The notes under the pieces: model-generated
What the model was told of the DNA's origin: nothing
Database searches by the model: none
What the model saw: only the letters and a program-made list of their open reading frames with translations
In this document: positions 14,464 to 25,569 of the stretch, piece after piece
Position numbering within the stretch: the first letter of the stretch is position 1
Layout: the number at the start of each line of letters is the position of its first letter
Source of the DNA: Myxococcales bacterium
Lineage (GTDB): Bacteria > Myxococcota_A > Polyangia > Polyangiales > Polyangiaceae
NCBI GenBank assembly: GCA_021847645.1
Contig: JAJZQG010000010.1
Span: 1-64,000, forward strand
Length of the DNA: 64,000 nt
Direction: 5' to 3'
Made by a program: the position numbers and the translations under genes

Positions 14464-16131
14464 TCAGGGCCGCGTTCCGCCGGATTCGAACGGGTAATCG
14501 ACCACGAGCCCAGGCTGGGCATCACGGGGAACCAACGCGATGTTGGGCCTGCGACGCTCGAGGAACCAGAGCGCTCGCCCGGCCGCGGTGTCCCTCACCC
14601 GGCCGACCGCGAACTCCTTGCGAAAATCGATGTACTTGGCGAGCAAGGTGCCCAGAAAGACCGCCTTGACCACCTCATCGATGTTCTTGAAAGCCCCAGC
14701 GCTGCGCTGCAACGGAATCATGGTGTGAAAGTAGTCCGGCGCGGCGTCGGCGACGCACTTGGGGCACGACTTCCCGTACACCGGCGTGATGCCGTCCCTG
14801 CCTCCGTGGAGCGCGATATCGGCATTGCACAGGCCCCACATCTCGATGACGCTCGCGTCGGTGTACAGGCCGAAGACTCCGCCGTAGTCGGTGACGAGTC
14901 GATCGCCCGGGCTTCGCACGATCGCTCGCATCATCGCGCGCGATGCCAGGAGGTTGTCGTGCGTGTGCGCGGTGACGGCCGCCGCCAGGCCGAGCACGGC
15001 GCGCTCCTGCGGCGTGTCGACCGTGGTGGCATCCGCGTGTCGAGCGGAGAACACGCAGCACCAGCCCGCAACCAGCGCGGGCACGGCGCGCGTCCAGGCC
15101 GGAAGGCTTCGACAGGTCCGCCACGCCTCGCTCAGGCCCCAGGCGGCAAGGACCATGACCAACGGCAGGACCGGTATGAAAAACCGCCAGAACGGCATCC
15201 AGTCCCCGCCGGTCTGCAGAACATAGGCGCCGTGCCCAACCACGAGCAGCGCGACGAAGACCGTGTCGCGCGCCGGCCGTCGCGCGACGGCGATCAGCGC
15301 GAACGGCAGCAGGGCTTGCAGCCCCAGCGCCCGCACGAAGTCCCAAGCGTAGGTGCTGGCGCGATACGGGTCGTCGGCGTCGACCAGCGTCTTGGCATAG
15401 TAGGTAGTCGGCAGCGGCAGCCCATAATAGCGCCATTGCCACACGAACCACGCGGCGTAGACCAATACAGGCGCGAGCCAGGTTGCGAAGCGGCGCCAAT
15501 GCAAGCGCTTGGCCGCGTGCGACTCCACGAGCTCGAAGCCGATCACGTAGAGCAGCGGCACGAATCCGTCGATTCTCATCAAAGCCACGAGCACGAACCC
15601 GAACAACGACCAGCGCCACGGGCGATCGGGCGATTCCTCGAGATACCACACGGTGGCGAGCGTCAGCACCGCGGCATACGGCACGGTCTCCAGCCCGGAC
15701 ATGGTGGCCCGCGCGAGATCCGTGCTGTGCGCGAGCACCAGCAGCACGGCCGCTGATGCGACCCAACCCGCGCGCCGCCGGCAGAGCCTCCAGACGCCCA
15801 CCGCCATGAGCGCGAGCAGGATGACGGACAGCACGCGCGCCGCGCCGTAGGCCGCCAGATCATGCCGGAAGACGTACCCGACCGCCATGACCAACATCCA
15901 CAGGAAATTGGAATAGCCTTCGACCCTCACGCCGTGGCTGAAGGTGGGGCCGTGACCGGTCGCGAGGTTCTTGGAAAACGAAAATGTGATGTAGGCGTCG
16001 TCGACCCTCCAGTCGCCGACGGCGGCGAGCTGGGCGTGCGTGAACCAAACCAGGAGACAAGCGAGAACGGCAATGCCAACCCATCCCGCCTCGCGCTGGT
16101 GGGTATCGAAGAAGCGCCGTATGCGGTGCAT
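14464..16131 (-). CDS. GT-C family membrane glycosyltransferase (AftB/ZomB-like arabinofuranosyltransferase family)
   Basis: 555 residues with about ten hydrophobic segments. The first loop after TM1 reads DWRVDDAYITFSFSKNLATG, giving the D-D/A-Y motif expected for the catalytic aspartate of GT-C enzymes, followed by GVRVEGYSNFLWML. Later LPLPTTYYAKT is also conserved in the AftB/ZomB-type group. Such enzymes transfer a sugar from a polyprenyl-phosphate donor on the outer face of the cytoplasmic membrane. The ATG at 16131 was chosen because MHRIRRFFDTHQ leads straight into TM1. The gene is monocistronic and lies between two rearranged segments. Donor and acceptor cannot be inferred. Confidence 0.75.
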   Translation of the reverse strand: MHRIRRFFDTHQREAGWVGIAVLACLLVWFTHAQLAAVGDWRVDDAYITFSFSKNLATGHGPTFSHGVRVEGYSNFLWMLVMAVGYVFRHDLAAYGAARVLSVILLALMAVGVWRLCRRRAGWVASAAVLLVLAHSTDLARATMSGLETVPYAAVLTLATVWYLEESPDRPWRWSLFGFVLVALMRIDGFVPLLYVIGFELVESHAAKRLHWRRFATWLAPVLVYAAWFVWQWRYYGLPLPTTYYAKTLVDADDPYRASTYAWDFVRALGLQALLPFALIAVARRPARDTVFVALLVVGHGAYVLQTGGDWMPFWRFFIPVLPLVMVLAAWGLSEAWRTCRSLPAWTRAVPALVAGWCCVFSARHADATTVDTPQERAVLGLAAAVTAHTHDNLLASRAMMRAIVRSPGDRLVTDYGGVFGLYTDASVIEMWGLCNADIALHGGRDGITPVYGKSCPKCVADAAPDYFHTMIPLQRSAGAFKNIDEVVKAVFLGTLLAKYIDFRKEFAVGRVRDTAAGRALWFLERRRPNIALVPRDAQPGLVVDYPFESGGTRP

Positions 16132-16239
16132 GGTCAGGGACTGGAACCTATCACGGAGATTGGCGCGCAAACATCGGTCGCTCGCCTGCGCCTCGCTGCG
16201 CTTGCTCCGCTGCACTCGCGCGCCCTCCCAACCGCTGTG

Positions 16240-16440
16240 ACGTGCCCCAAGGTCCAGGACTTCGGCGATCTGTTCTTTCGCGACCGACCGATCGGCGTGA
16301 GGCCGCGCCACGCGTCGCGGCGATAGGAGGCAATCGCCACCAGAACGCTTCGAGCACGAGCGGATCGAGGTCGTCCTTGGGAAGCTTGGCGTACACGAGC
16401 TGGCGACGCAGCCGGAGGAGCACTGGCAAGTAGACCACCG
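16240..16440 (-). pseudogene. ECF-type sigma factor fragment with a frameshift
   Basis: The minus strand reads VYLPVLLRLRRQLVYAKLPK and then DDLDPLVLEAF; after skipping one base it continues LVAIASYRRDAWRGL. Spliced in this way it resembles sigma-70 region 2, where D-D-L-x-x-L-V-x-x-A-F-L-V-A is common. No start, no region 4 and no open frame support it as a working gene. It ends where the permease remnant begins. The assignment rests on a short match and is tentative. Confidence 0.35.
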
Positions 16441-16443
16441 CCA

Positions 16444-16671
16444 GCCAAGGACATCGTCCCCCCGGACGTCCGGCTCGAGTTCAGCGGCCAGGGCCAGTTG
16501 ATGCCCGAGTCGTTCACGTGCGTGCTGCGGGCCCCGCTGCCTCCACGATGCTCACGCTGCTCGTGGTGCCGGCGATCTACTCCGTGTTCGAGGGCATCCG
16601 CGTCTGGCTACGCAACGTGTTCGTCAAGAAGCCTTCCGCCGAGCCTTCGGCTTCGTCCGCCGAGTCGGCCT
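16444..16671 (+). pseudogene. RND permease remnant (second, degenerate copy)
   Basis: Positions 16444-16540 correspond to 11828-11925 of the intact permease. A jump equivalent to about 400 missing bases follows, and 16541-16671 then matches 12325-12451. The match includes the codons for VPAIYSVFEGIRVWLRNVFV and the Pro/Ala/Ser-rich tail; the final stop codon is changed (GAGTAG became GAGTCG). Nothing of the rest of the permease is left. The thioredoxin gene that follows is intact, the mirror image of the situation at 12451. Confidence 0.85.
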
Positions 16672-17253
16672 CTATCGCGCTGCGAGCGCCAGCTCTTCCA
16701 GCGAGCCCTCGTCCGACAGGCCGCTGCGCACCGCCGCCACCTTGCCGTCCTTGTCCACCACCACGATCGTCGGCAGGCTCGACACGCCGTAGGCAGTCGC
16801 GACCTCGCTGTCCGTGTCGATAACCAGGGGGTACGACAAGCCGGCGGAACTTGCGAATTGCATCGCATTGGCCTTGTTGTCGCTGGTGTTGACGCCGAGC
16901 ACCACCACGTCCTGGCTTGCGAGGCGCTTGGACAACCGGTCCAACGACGGCGCCTCGGCGCGGCACGGTCCGCACCACGACGCCCAGAACGCGAGAATCA
17001 CGGCCTTGCCCTTGAGCGACGACAGGGTCACGCGGTCGCCGGGGGCATCGGGGCTGATCGAGGAGAGCGTGAAGTCCGGCGCGGGCTTGCCGACCATCCC
17101 GCTGAACGGACGAGCCAGATGCGGCAGCAACGTGAACCCCGCGAGCACCGCCAAGCCCAGGGCCAGGGTCGCAGCGTGAAACGAGCGACGGGCGATGGGT
17201 TTGGTCGCGGGCACGGAGGATGATTCGGTCATGGCGTGAGCCTGTTGTGTCAT
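16672..17253 (-). CDS. TlpA/ResA-like membrane-anchored thioredoxin
   Basis: 193 residues. An N-terminal membrane segment at about 26-44 anchors the protein with its thioredoxin domain outside the cytoplasm. The motif GKPAPDFTL precedes the fold, the redox pair lies in FWASWCGPC (C94, C97), and the cis-proline strand is SSLPTIVVVD. This fits TlpA/ResA-type thiol reductants that keep cysteines of cytochrome c or other exported proteins reduced. A start at 17232 (MTESSS) is equally possible. No cytochrome maturation genes are adjacent. The 3' part of the gene is the intact partner of the remnant at 12457-12690. Confidence 0.88.
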   Translation of the reverse strand: MTQQAHAMTESSSVPATKPIARRSFHAATLALGLAVLAGFTLLPHLARPFSGMVGKPAPDFTLSSISPDAPGDRVTLSSLKGKAVILAFWASWCGPCRAEAPSLDRLSKRLASQDVVVLGVNTSDNKANAMQFASSAGLSYPLVIDTDSEVATAYGVSSLPTIVVVDKDGKVAAVRSGLSDEGSLEELALAAR

Positions 17254-17466
17254 ACGCTATCCATTACGCTCGAGGAGGCCATCGGTTTCGAGGGGGGCCT
17301 GCTGCCGGGTGGTTGGAGACGCCAGGACCGGGTTGGGTGCGTCGTGGGGGCTCGCCGACGCATCGCGGCGCCGGCCGAGCATTCGCGGATCCCGGGTCCA
17401 AGGGGTGTTCGCGCCGAACGCCTCCCAACTGTGATATGCATGCGCGAGCCGAAAGGGGCGTGCAGG

Positions 17467-18306
17467 ATGAGGAACCACTACATTGTTCTGGCCGCGGTCT
17501 TGAGCGCATCGGTGGCCGCATGCGTACCAGCCAACTCGTCGAGCACCGCGACACCCGTTGCGGGAACGCCCGGCGTCCCCAGCACGGCTGCTGCGCCTGA
17601 GCCCGTGCCGCCCGCAACGCAGCCCACGACCGCACCCACCGCAGCGCCTGCCGTCTCCTCGGCCGCGCCCGCGGCCGCTGCGGGTGTGCCAGCCGATCAG
17701 TCGAATCCGCCGGGCATCCAGCCGCTGACCGACGCCGAGGCGCAGGAAGCCGAGCTCAAGTGCACGCGCCTCGGCCGCGCCATCGAAAAGGAGGTCAAGG
17801 CCGCCCGAAAGGCGGGCAAGTCGCCCTACCAGGCGGTGCTCGAGGCGCTCAAGAATCCGCCGAGCGTGCCGGGCATGGACGTGCCGCGCTGCGCGGAGCT
17901 GATGCGTCGGGACGTCATCGCCTCGCAAGCGCTCAACATCGAGAGCGAGGCCAAGAACAACCTCAAGGCGATCAGCGTGGGGCTGGCGACGGCCACGCAG
18001 CGCACACCGCCCGAGTTCTGCCCGAGCGCCCCGCCCGTGCCTCCGAGCCTCGACCAGGTCCGCAACGGTCCGTGGCAGTCCCAGCCGACCTCGTGGGACG
18101 CGCCCGGATGGAAGTGCACGGGATTCAACCTGCGGGGCGCTCCGCAGTACTTCCAGTACGAGCTCAAGACCGACCCGGCCACGCAGACCTGGGAGGTCAT
18201 CGCGCGCGGCTACCCGGTCGCCGGTCAACCTGCCACCGAGCTGTACGTGCGCGGCACGGCCGTCAACGGCAAGATCCAGCCGTCCAGCCAGGTCATGCGT
18301 CGCTGA
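17467..18306 (+). CDS. Lipoprotein with a pilin-like C-terminal domain
   Basis: 279 residues from the ATG at 17467, preceded by GCAGG. The signal peptide ends VLSASVAAC with lipidation at C19; a long Ala/Pro/Thr-rich linker (20-75) and a helical segment (80-160) follow. The last 110 residues contain AKNNLKAISVGLATATQ and then PGWKCTGFNLRGAPQYFQYE. Patterns of NLK-A-I followed by W-x-C-x-x-F and a Y-x-Y-x-Y strand occur in the globular part of myxobacterial type IV pilin-like proteins; here, however, no pilin leader is present. Function unknown. An upstream ATG at 17440 would lengthen the signal peptide. The gene overlaps the end of the convergent sensor kinase by 14 bases. Confidence 0.7.
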   Translation: MRNHYIVLAAVLSASVAACVPANSSSTATPVAGTPGVPSTAAAPEPVPPATQPTTAPTAAPAVSSAAPAAAAGVPADQSNPPGIQPLTDAEAQEAELKCTRLGRAIEKEVKAARKAGKSPYQAVLEALKNPPSVPGMDVPRCAELMRRDVIASQALNIESEAKNNLKAISVGLATATQRTPPEFCPSAPPVPPSLDQVRNGPWQSQPTSWDAPGWKCTGFNLRGAPQYFQYELKTDPATQTWEVIARGYPVAGQPATELYVRGTAVNGKIQPSSQVMRR

Positions 18307-19933
18307 CCGTTCCGCCCGCAGGGCGACCGGACGGGCGTCTGGAGCTCGACGGTCCCACGAACTGTTCGAGCGCCGCGGTGGACGCGGCCGTTCCGGAGCG
18401 CGGCAAGCGGATGGTCATGCGAGCGCCTCCCCACGGGCTGGAGCCGGCGTCGATCGTGCCGCCGTGCTCCATCACGATCTTCTTGACGATCGAAAGGCCC
18501 AGCCCGGTCCCGTCGTGCTTGGTCGTGATGTACGGGTCGAACACCGATTCGCGCATCTCTTCGCGGATACCGGGTCCGTCGTCGTCCACCTCCAGGTGAA
18601 CCCACTGCTCATCCTGCGCGATCAGGGCGACACGCACGCGTCCCTTCCTGCCGCTGTGCTCGTCGCGCACGGCCTGCGCGGCGTTGCGAACCAGGTTGAC
18701 CAGCACACGGTGCAGCATCTGCTTGTCCATGTGAACCCGCAGGGGACCGGGAGGCACTTCCCACACCACATCCACCACGCTCTCGAGTTGGTCGCCGTCG
18801 AGCGTCTGCAGGCCGGACTCGTCGTCGTGGAACAGCTCCATCTGCCTCTGCTGCTCCCGCAGGAACTCGCAGGCGTCGGCTTCGCTCAGCTCGGCTCGCG
18901 GAAGCCTGGCAAACGCGCTGAACTCGGTCACCAGCCGCCGCAGCGTCGCAACTTCCTCCTGCACGACCTTGAGCGTGGTCTCCAGCAGCTGCCGGTAGCG
19001 CTCATCCTCGCCCTGGTAGCGCACGTGTGCCTCTTCGACTGCGAGCTGGATGGGCGTGAGCGGGTTCTTGATCTCGTGGGCGAGGCGCCGCGCGATCTCC
19101 TGCCAGGTTCCCATTCGCTGAAGGAACTCGATGCGCGCACGGCTGCGCTCCACCTCCTGAAGCATGGTGTTGAACGCCTCGGCCAGGTTGGTGATCTCGT
19201 CGTTGCCCGATACGGGCACACGCACGTGCAAGTCGCCCTTGCCCACCGCCTGCGTGGCCTTGGCAAGCTGGTCGATGCGTCGGGTAACCCCGCGGGCCAG
19301 CAGCGTGCCGACGGCCACGGCTCCCAACATGGTGAGCGCGAGCAGCAAGGCGAAGACATACAGGTGGGTGCGTTCGACCTGAGCGCGCGCCGCCTCGATC
19401 TGACGGTACAGGCGCACGGTCTCCGAGGCCTGATCGAGCTGGTCGAAGCGCGCGCGGGGCGTGACGAACACCGCGAACAGCACGGGCCCGTCGTCCTTGT
19501 CGGAGAGCGGGCGACGGACTTCCAGCTGCAGCTCGGTGGACTCGTCCACGGGCTTGTCGCGCTTTTTCTCGGCCAGCACGTTGCCCTCGGAATCGGTCAC
19601 GCCGAGCACGACGAGGTTGTTGTAGGCGGGGAAGATCTCGTCGAGTTCCTGCACGAGGCTCGGCTTGTGATGAAGGATGGCGGCGGCGCGCAGGCCTTCG
19701 CGCGCGGCGATGGCGGTCGCCTCGTAACGCATGCCCTCCTTCTTCGATTGGGCGAGCTCCTGGTAGAGCTCCAACGATTGTTCCAGCTCGGCGCCGACCC
19801 GCGGGTTGTACAGCTGGGACGAGACGCTGCCGACCATGCTGCGCGCAACATAGATCGCGCCCGCCAGCGGGATGACCGCGGCTAGAAGCACGGCGAGCGT
19901 GAGGCGCCGGGCGGTTCGTGAGCGGGACGCCAT
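18293..19933 (-). CDS. NtrY-like membrane sensor histidine kinase
   Basis: 546 residues. TM1 lies at about 10-32 and a periplasmic sensing segment at about 35-190. TM2 is at about 193-215, followed by a HAMP domain (RRIDQLAKATQAVGKGDLHV). The dimerisation helix carries phospho-acceptor H286 in RRLAHEIKNPLTPIQ. The HATPase domain has the N box (LVNLVRNAAQAV), the D-D-G-P-G-I G1 box and the GTGLGLSIVKKIV G2 box. The HEIKNPLTPIQ motif is diagnostic of NtrY-type kinases. No response regulator is encoded next to it, so its partner is elsewhere. It starts about 105 bases behind uvrB and may be read from the same transcript. Confidence 0.92.
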   Translation of the reverse strand: MASRSRTARRLTLAVLLAAVIPLAGAIYVARSMVGSVSSQLYNPRVGAELEQSLELYQELAQSKKEGMRYEATAIAAREGLRAAAILHHKPSLVQELDEIFPAYNNLVVLGVTDSEGNVLAEKKRDKPVDESTELQLEVRRPLSDKDDGPVLFAVFVTPRARFDQLDQASETVRLYRQIEAARAQVERTHLYVFALLLALTMLGAVAVGTLLARGVTRRIDQLAKATQAVGKGDLHVRVPVSGNDEITNLAEAFNTMLQEVERSRARIEFLQRMGTWQEIARRLAHEIKNPLTPIQLAVEEAHVRYQGEDERYRQLLETTLKVVQEEVATLRRLVTEFSAFARLPRAELSEADACEFLREQQRQMELFHDDESGLQTLDGDQLESVVDVVWEVPPGPLRVHMDKQMLHRVLVNLVRNAAQAVRDEHSGRKGRVRVALIAQDEQWVHLEVDDDGPGIREEMRESVFDPYITTKHDGTGLGLSIVKKIVMEHGGTIDAGSSPWGGARMTIRLPRSGTAASTAALEQFVGPSSSRRPSGRPAGGTVSDA

Positions 19934-20038
19934 GGGTGCTCAGTGTCGCAAAGGAACGGCGGCATGAGAAGAAATCGATTCGGGCAAGCGTCGTGGCCGC
20001 AGCATCGACGAGCCCCGGGCGCGTCGGGCCGGACGGCC

Positions 20039-22120
<2,082 letters not shown>

Positions 22121-22168
22121 GATCCGTACCGTATGCGACGGCCGGCTTGCCGGGGCAAGCGCTCGAGG

Positions 22169-22393
22169 TCAGTCGCTGGTGGCCGCGCCGTCGCCGGAAG
22201 CGTCGTCGCCCGTCGATGCTTCGGGCTGCGAGCTCGGTGCCGGACCTCCGTCGGGCAGCGTGAAGCAGTCCGAAGCGTCCGGTTTGTTGCAGACGGGCGT
22301 GGTGCCCGAGGGTTCGTTGGACCCGCAGGCCGCGACACCCGACAGCGCCAGCGCCGCAGCCAAGGCGAACCAGGCGGAAGGACGGACCGTCAT
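22169..22393 (-). CDS. Small lipoprotein
   Basis: 74 residues from the ATG at 22393. A signal peptide ends in LSGVAAC with the lipid cysteine at about residue 23. A short Pro/Ser/Asp-rich mature chain with two more cysteines (VCNKPDASDCF) follows. The start overlaps the stop of the upstream AgmX/PglI-like gene in an ATGA arrangement, so translation is probably coupled. No family is recognised. It may be an accessory of the upstream membrane protein. Confidence 0.7.
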   Translation of the reverse strand: MTVRPSAWFALAAALALSGVAACGSNEPSGTTPVCNKPDASDCFTLPDGGPAPSSQPEASTGDDASGDGAATSD

Positions 22394-23007
22394 TTCTTGG
22401 TCTCCCTGGGAGTGAACGACATGGGCACGTTGACGTCGACGCACTTGCCTCCGGTTGCGCCGGGGAAGTGCTTGTTGCGGAACAGGCCGAGAACGCACTC
22501 GGCCACGCCGCCGGAGCCCAGCGTGTTCTGGGAAATGTTTGCTCCGCACACGTTGCCGTTGGAGGCGACGCGTACCGACACCACGATTCTGCCGGCCAGG
22601 GTAGGGTCGTTGCGCAAGGCGCGCTCGTAGCAGCCGCGCGAGGCCGCGCCGGCACCGGACAGAGCGGTCTGCAGCGCGGCTGGCGCATCACCGCGGCACG
22701 GTCCAGCGCACAGATTCTCCCCGCCTCCGACCACCGGCGCCTTCGCGTCCGACTCGGCATCCACCGCGGCGTCGAGCGCCGGGGGCATGGGGATATCCAG
22801 AACGGGCGAGGGCTCCGTGTTGATCGCGGTCACCGACTGGATCACCGGCGGCTGTGCGACGGGCTGCGGCCGGCTGAGCTTCCACCAGACCAGACCGACG
22901 ATGAGCAACAGCAGGATGATGATCCCCGCGATGTACCAACCGCCACCGGAGCTGGTCGGAACCTTGGAGGGGATCGACGGACGAGGAGCGATGGAACCTT
23001 GACCCAT
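22390..23007 (-). CDS. AgmX/PglI C-terminal domain membrane protein
   Basis: 205 residues from the ATG at 23007. A single TM segment lies at about 24-42 (GIIILLLLIVGLVWW), followed by a Pro/Asp linker with two cysteines and a C-terminal domain of about 95 residues. That domain has RGCYERALRNDPTLAGRIVV followed by SVRVASNGNV, the signature of the AgmX/PglI C-terminal domain, a TonB-like fold linked in Myxococcus to gliding motility and envelope machines. It would sit in the inner membrane with its C-terminus in the periplasm. Four extra cysteines suggest disulfides. It overlaps the next gene by four bases. The partner complex is unknown. Confidence 0.8.
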   Translation of the reverse strand: MGQGSIAPRPSIPSKVPTSSGGGWYIAGIIILLLLIVGLVWWKLSRPQPVAQPPVIQSVTAINTEPSPVLDIPMPPALDAAVDAESDAKAPVVGGGENLCAGPCRGDAPAALQTALSGAGAASRGCYERALRNDPTLAGRIVVSVRVASNGNVCGANISQNTLGSGGVAECVLGLFRNKHFPGATGGKCVDVNVPMSFTPRETKK

Positions 23008-23057
23008 GAGGTGCGACCCTTCGTGCAACGAAGCGCGCGGAGTATACAGAAAGTGGG

Positions 23058-23654
23058 CTACGGGCGCACGATATTGTCTGAAATCTGCCGAATTTCGCCA
23101 GGGCGGAGGAAAACGAGCCTCGTGTCGCCGTACGGGCGCGCGCTCTCCTCCCACAGACCCTCGACCACCGGGTTGGCTTGGTCCGACGGCACCTCGAGGA
23201 TCACGAGGGCGTCAGGGGCGAGCACGCCGGCGCGCACCACGGCGCCGAGGGCTGTCAACGCGGAGCCGTCACGCACGGAGGCGAATGGTGGGTCGACCAG
23301 GACCAGATCGAACGGGCCGAGGTCCCGCAGAGCAGGGCCGCTCGTTTCCAGGGCGCGTTGGAGCACATGAGCACCGTCGGGCTGGCGCACGCCCACGGTG
23401 GCCAGGTTCTGCCGAATGATCTCCACGGCGACCCGCCCCTTGTCGACGAACACCGCATGGGCGGCTCCGCGCGAGAGCGCCTCGATGCCGAGGGCGCCGG
23501 AGCCCGCATAGCAGTCCAGCACGCGCGCCCCTGCCACGCTGCCGCCCAGGATGTTGAACAGCGCTTCGCGAACGCGTTCGACCGTGGGGCGAGTGGCTCC
23601 CCCGGGCGGCGCCTTGAGCCGTCGCCCACCATACCTTCCCGCAACCACGCGCAT
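23058..23654 (-). CDS. rsmD: 16S rRNA (guanine(966)-N2)-methyltransferase
   Basis: 198 residues, the normal length. It begins MRVVAGRYGGRRLKAPPG, the classical RsmD start, and continues TRPTVERVREALFNIL. The SAM-binding motif is VLDCYAGSGALGIEALSRGA and the catalytic motif LVDPPF. RsmD methylates G966 of 16S rRNA in the assembled small subunit. It lies 20 bases after the PEGA gene and 50 bases before the AgmX/PglI-like gene in the same direction, so it is probably expressed with these unrelated envelope genes. Confidence 0.95.
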   Translation of the reverse strand: MRVVAGRYGGRRLKAPPGGATRPTVERVREALFNILGGSVAGARVLDCYAGSGALGIEALSRGAAHAVFVDKGRVAVEIIRQNLATVGVRQPDGAHVLQRALETSGPALRDLGPFDLVLVDPPFASVRDGSALTALGAVVRAGVLAPDALVILEVPSDQANPVVEGLWEESARPYGDTRLVFLRPGEIRQISDNIVRP

Positions 23655-23674
23655 GTTCGTGGGACCCGCGCCGA

Positions 23675-24847
23675 TCAGAACACCAGGCGCACGTCCACGC
23701 CGCCCGAGCCGCGGCCGGCGGCCGGCAACACCTGGACCCGCGCTGCGGCCGGCGGTGGCGCGGACTGCTCGGTGGCCGGCTCGGTGGCGAGCAGATAGGT
23801 CCCCGCCCCGATCGATACCGCGCTCAGCCCGAAAAACACCCACTGGAGCGCCTCGAACTTGCTGGCTCGCGAGCACATGTCGGCAACGTCCGCCGGCGCT
23901 GCCGCGCCAACGCCGTCGAGCGCCCGCGTGCCGCTGTTGGCTGCGTCGCACACGTTCGTGCCCGCGGGCATCGCCTTGCGATACTGCGAGAAGCCGTGGT
24001 CGTTGTTGATCGAGTTGACCTTGGTGGACGAGTACAGGCCGCCGATCGCCAGCACCCCGCCGGCGGCCAACGCGCTGTAGGCGCCGATGCGCCGCATGTT
24101 CGGCTTGCTCCCAGCCCCGCCGCTCTCCTCCGCGGCCAGCGGCGCCAGGCTCAACGACACCGCCCCGTTGGGCGCCACGCTCACCTCGCCCGATGTGGTG
24201 CTGTAGCCGGGCGCCCGAACCTCGACCTTGTGGTTGCCCACGGGCACGATGATCGTCGCGGTGCCGCCCTTGATCGCGCCCGAGGGCTCCCCATCCACGA
24301 AAACCTGCCCGTTGACGTCACCTGCCGAGATCTTCACCGATCCCTTCGGCGGTCCGCCCGTCAACTGCGCGAGTGCGTCGCGCACCACCTTGCGCAGCCC
24401 GTCGTCGTTCGCCTCCGTGATGTTGCTGCTGAACGAGATGTCCACCGAGGTCTGGCCGTGATCGCGGGTCCACAGGTGCAGCTTGCCGGCGACCGTCTTT
24501 CCCGGCGCCCTGTCGAGCGTTCCCCAAATGTAGCGGTTGGACTTGATCTCGTCGCCCATGCGCATCTCGCACGCGGCGTCCGGCGGCGACGGGCAACGAA
24601 GCGCAATCGTGAGCACCTCGAGGGAGTAGTCGCCGTCGGCCAGCGACCAACCGGGCAGGCGACGAACCTCGGCCTTCAACGCGCTGGTCAGCGCGTCGGC
24701 CTGCGCATCCGCCTCGTCGGTCTTGATCGAGATGACGTTGATCGGAAGGGCGTTGGGTCCGGGCGGGTCCGCGTAGGATGGCCCCGCTGCACCGAGGATG
24801 ACCGTCGCCGCGCCGATGCCCACAACTGCCGCGAAATGAGCACGCAT
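23675..24847 (-). CDS. PEGA-domain exported protein
   Basis: 390 residues from the ATG at 24847, which has GGAGGCGG just upstream. A signal peptide (residues 1-26, ending SYA) leads to a domain of about 130 residues with two cysteines (RCPSPPDAACEMR). A PEGA domain follows at about 165-215 (GQVFVDGEPSGAIKGGTATI, then VEVRAPGY), and two hydrophobic helices near 270 and 350 bracket an Asn/Ala-rich loop. PEGA domains are surface or periplasmic beta modules abundant in myxobacteria. It is translated just after the TPR gene (24 bases apart). A role in envelope structure is inferred; its partner is probably the TPR protein. Confidence 0.8.
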   Translation of the reverse strand: MRAHFAAVVGIGAATVILGAAGPSYADPPGPNALPINVISIKTDEADAQADALTSALKAEVRRLPGWSLADGDYSLEVLTIALRCPSPPDAACEMRMGDEIKSNRYIWGTLDRAPGKTVAGKLHLWTRDHGQTSVDISFSSNITEANDDGLRKVVRDALAQLTGGPPKGSVKISAGDVNGQVFVDGEPSGAIKGGTATIIVPVGNHKVEVRAPGYSTTSGEVSVAPNGAVSLSLAPLAAEESGGAGSKPNMRRIGAYSALAAGGVLAIGGLYSSTKVNSINNDHGFSQYRKAMPAGTNVCDAANSGTRALDGVGAAAPADVADMCSRASKFEALQWVFFGLSAVSIGAGTYLLATEPATEQSAPPPAAARVQVLPAAGRGSGGVDVRLVF

Positions 24848-24871
24848 TGATCCGCCTCCATCCGGCACGAG

Positions 24872-25510
24872 CTACTTCTTCTTCTCTGCGGCCTCGCGCT
24901 GCCGCTGCTCGATGCGCTCCTTGACCTTCGCGTACTCCACGGCGAGGACATCGTGGTTCGCGATGACCTTCTGACGCTCGGTCGCGGTGGCGGCGAAGCC
25001 CACGCCCGCGTTGGCATTGACGAACGTTTCGTATTGCTTCCAGGCCGTGGCCGCCTCGGCCAGCTTGCCCTGGCGCTCACGCAGGTCGGCCAGCACGAAC
25101 AGCACCTTGGCCTTGGTGGCGTTGTCCTTGTCGGCGTAGCGAAGCGCGGCCTGCCAAGCCTCCTCGGCCTTGTCGAGCTGCTTGTTGGCGAGATACGCCT
25201 CGCCCAGAAGGTAATGGCCGAACGCCCGCTCCGGCTCCTTCTCGATGGCCTTCTGGAACATCTCGATGGCCTTTGCGTAGTCCTGCGCCACGTACGCCGC
25301 CGCGCCCTGGTTGGCCAGCTCCATGAACGGGCTGATGCCGGTGATCCCCCGGGGATCCCGCCTCGGACCGCTGGCCGCTGGCTCCGCCGACGTGGCGCTC
25401 TCCTTCTTGTCCTTGTCCTTGCCCTTGTCGTTCTTGCCCCCTGCCAAGGCAGTCGATGCCGCTGCAACGAAGCACAAGACGATCGGTACATTCAGCCAGG
25501 CGCGACGCAT
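24872..25510 (-). CDS. Exported TPR protein
   Basis: 212 residues. The signal peptide ends STALAGG at about residue 23; a Lys/Asp-rich linker (24-45) and three to four tetratricopeptide repeats follow at about 60-180 (for example AAAYVAQDYAKAIEMFQKAI and KLAEAATAWKQYETF). The tail is Lys/Glu-rich. TPR arrays bind partner proteins; together with the adjacent PEGA protein this could form a periplasmic complex. It is the first gene of the reverse train that runs to the NtrY-like kinase. The 59 bases to the divergent SctQ-like gene must hold both promoters. Confidence 0.8.
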   Translation of the reverse strand: MRRAWLNVPIVLCFVAAASTALAGGKNDKGKDKDKKESATSAEPAASGPRRDPRGITGISPFMELANQGAAAYVAQDYAKAIEMFQKAIEKEPERAFGHYLLGEAYLANKQLDKAEEAWQAALRYADKDNATKAKVLFVLADLRERQGKLAEAATAWKQYETFVNANAGVGFAATATERQKVIANHDVLAVEYAKVKERIEQRQREAAEKKK

Positions 25511-25569
25511 GCTATGGGACCTCCTGGGAACCAGCCCGAAGAGCCTACCACCAAACTCGCGGCGTCGTC

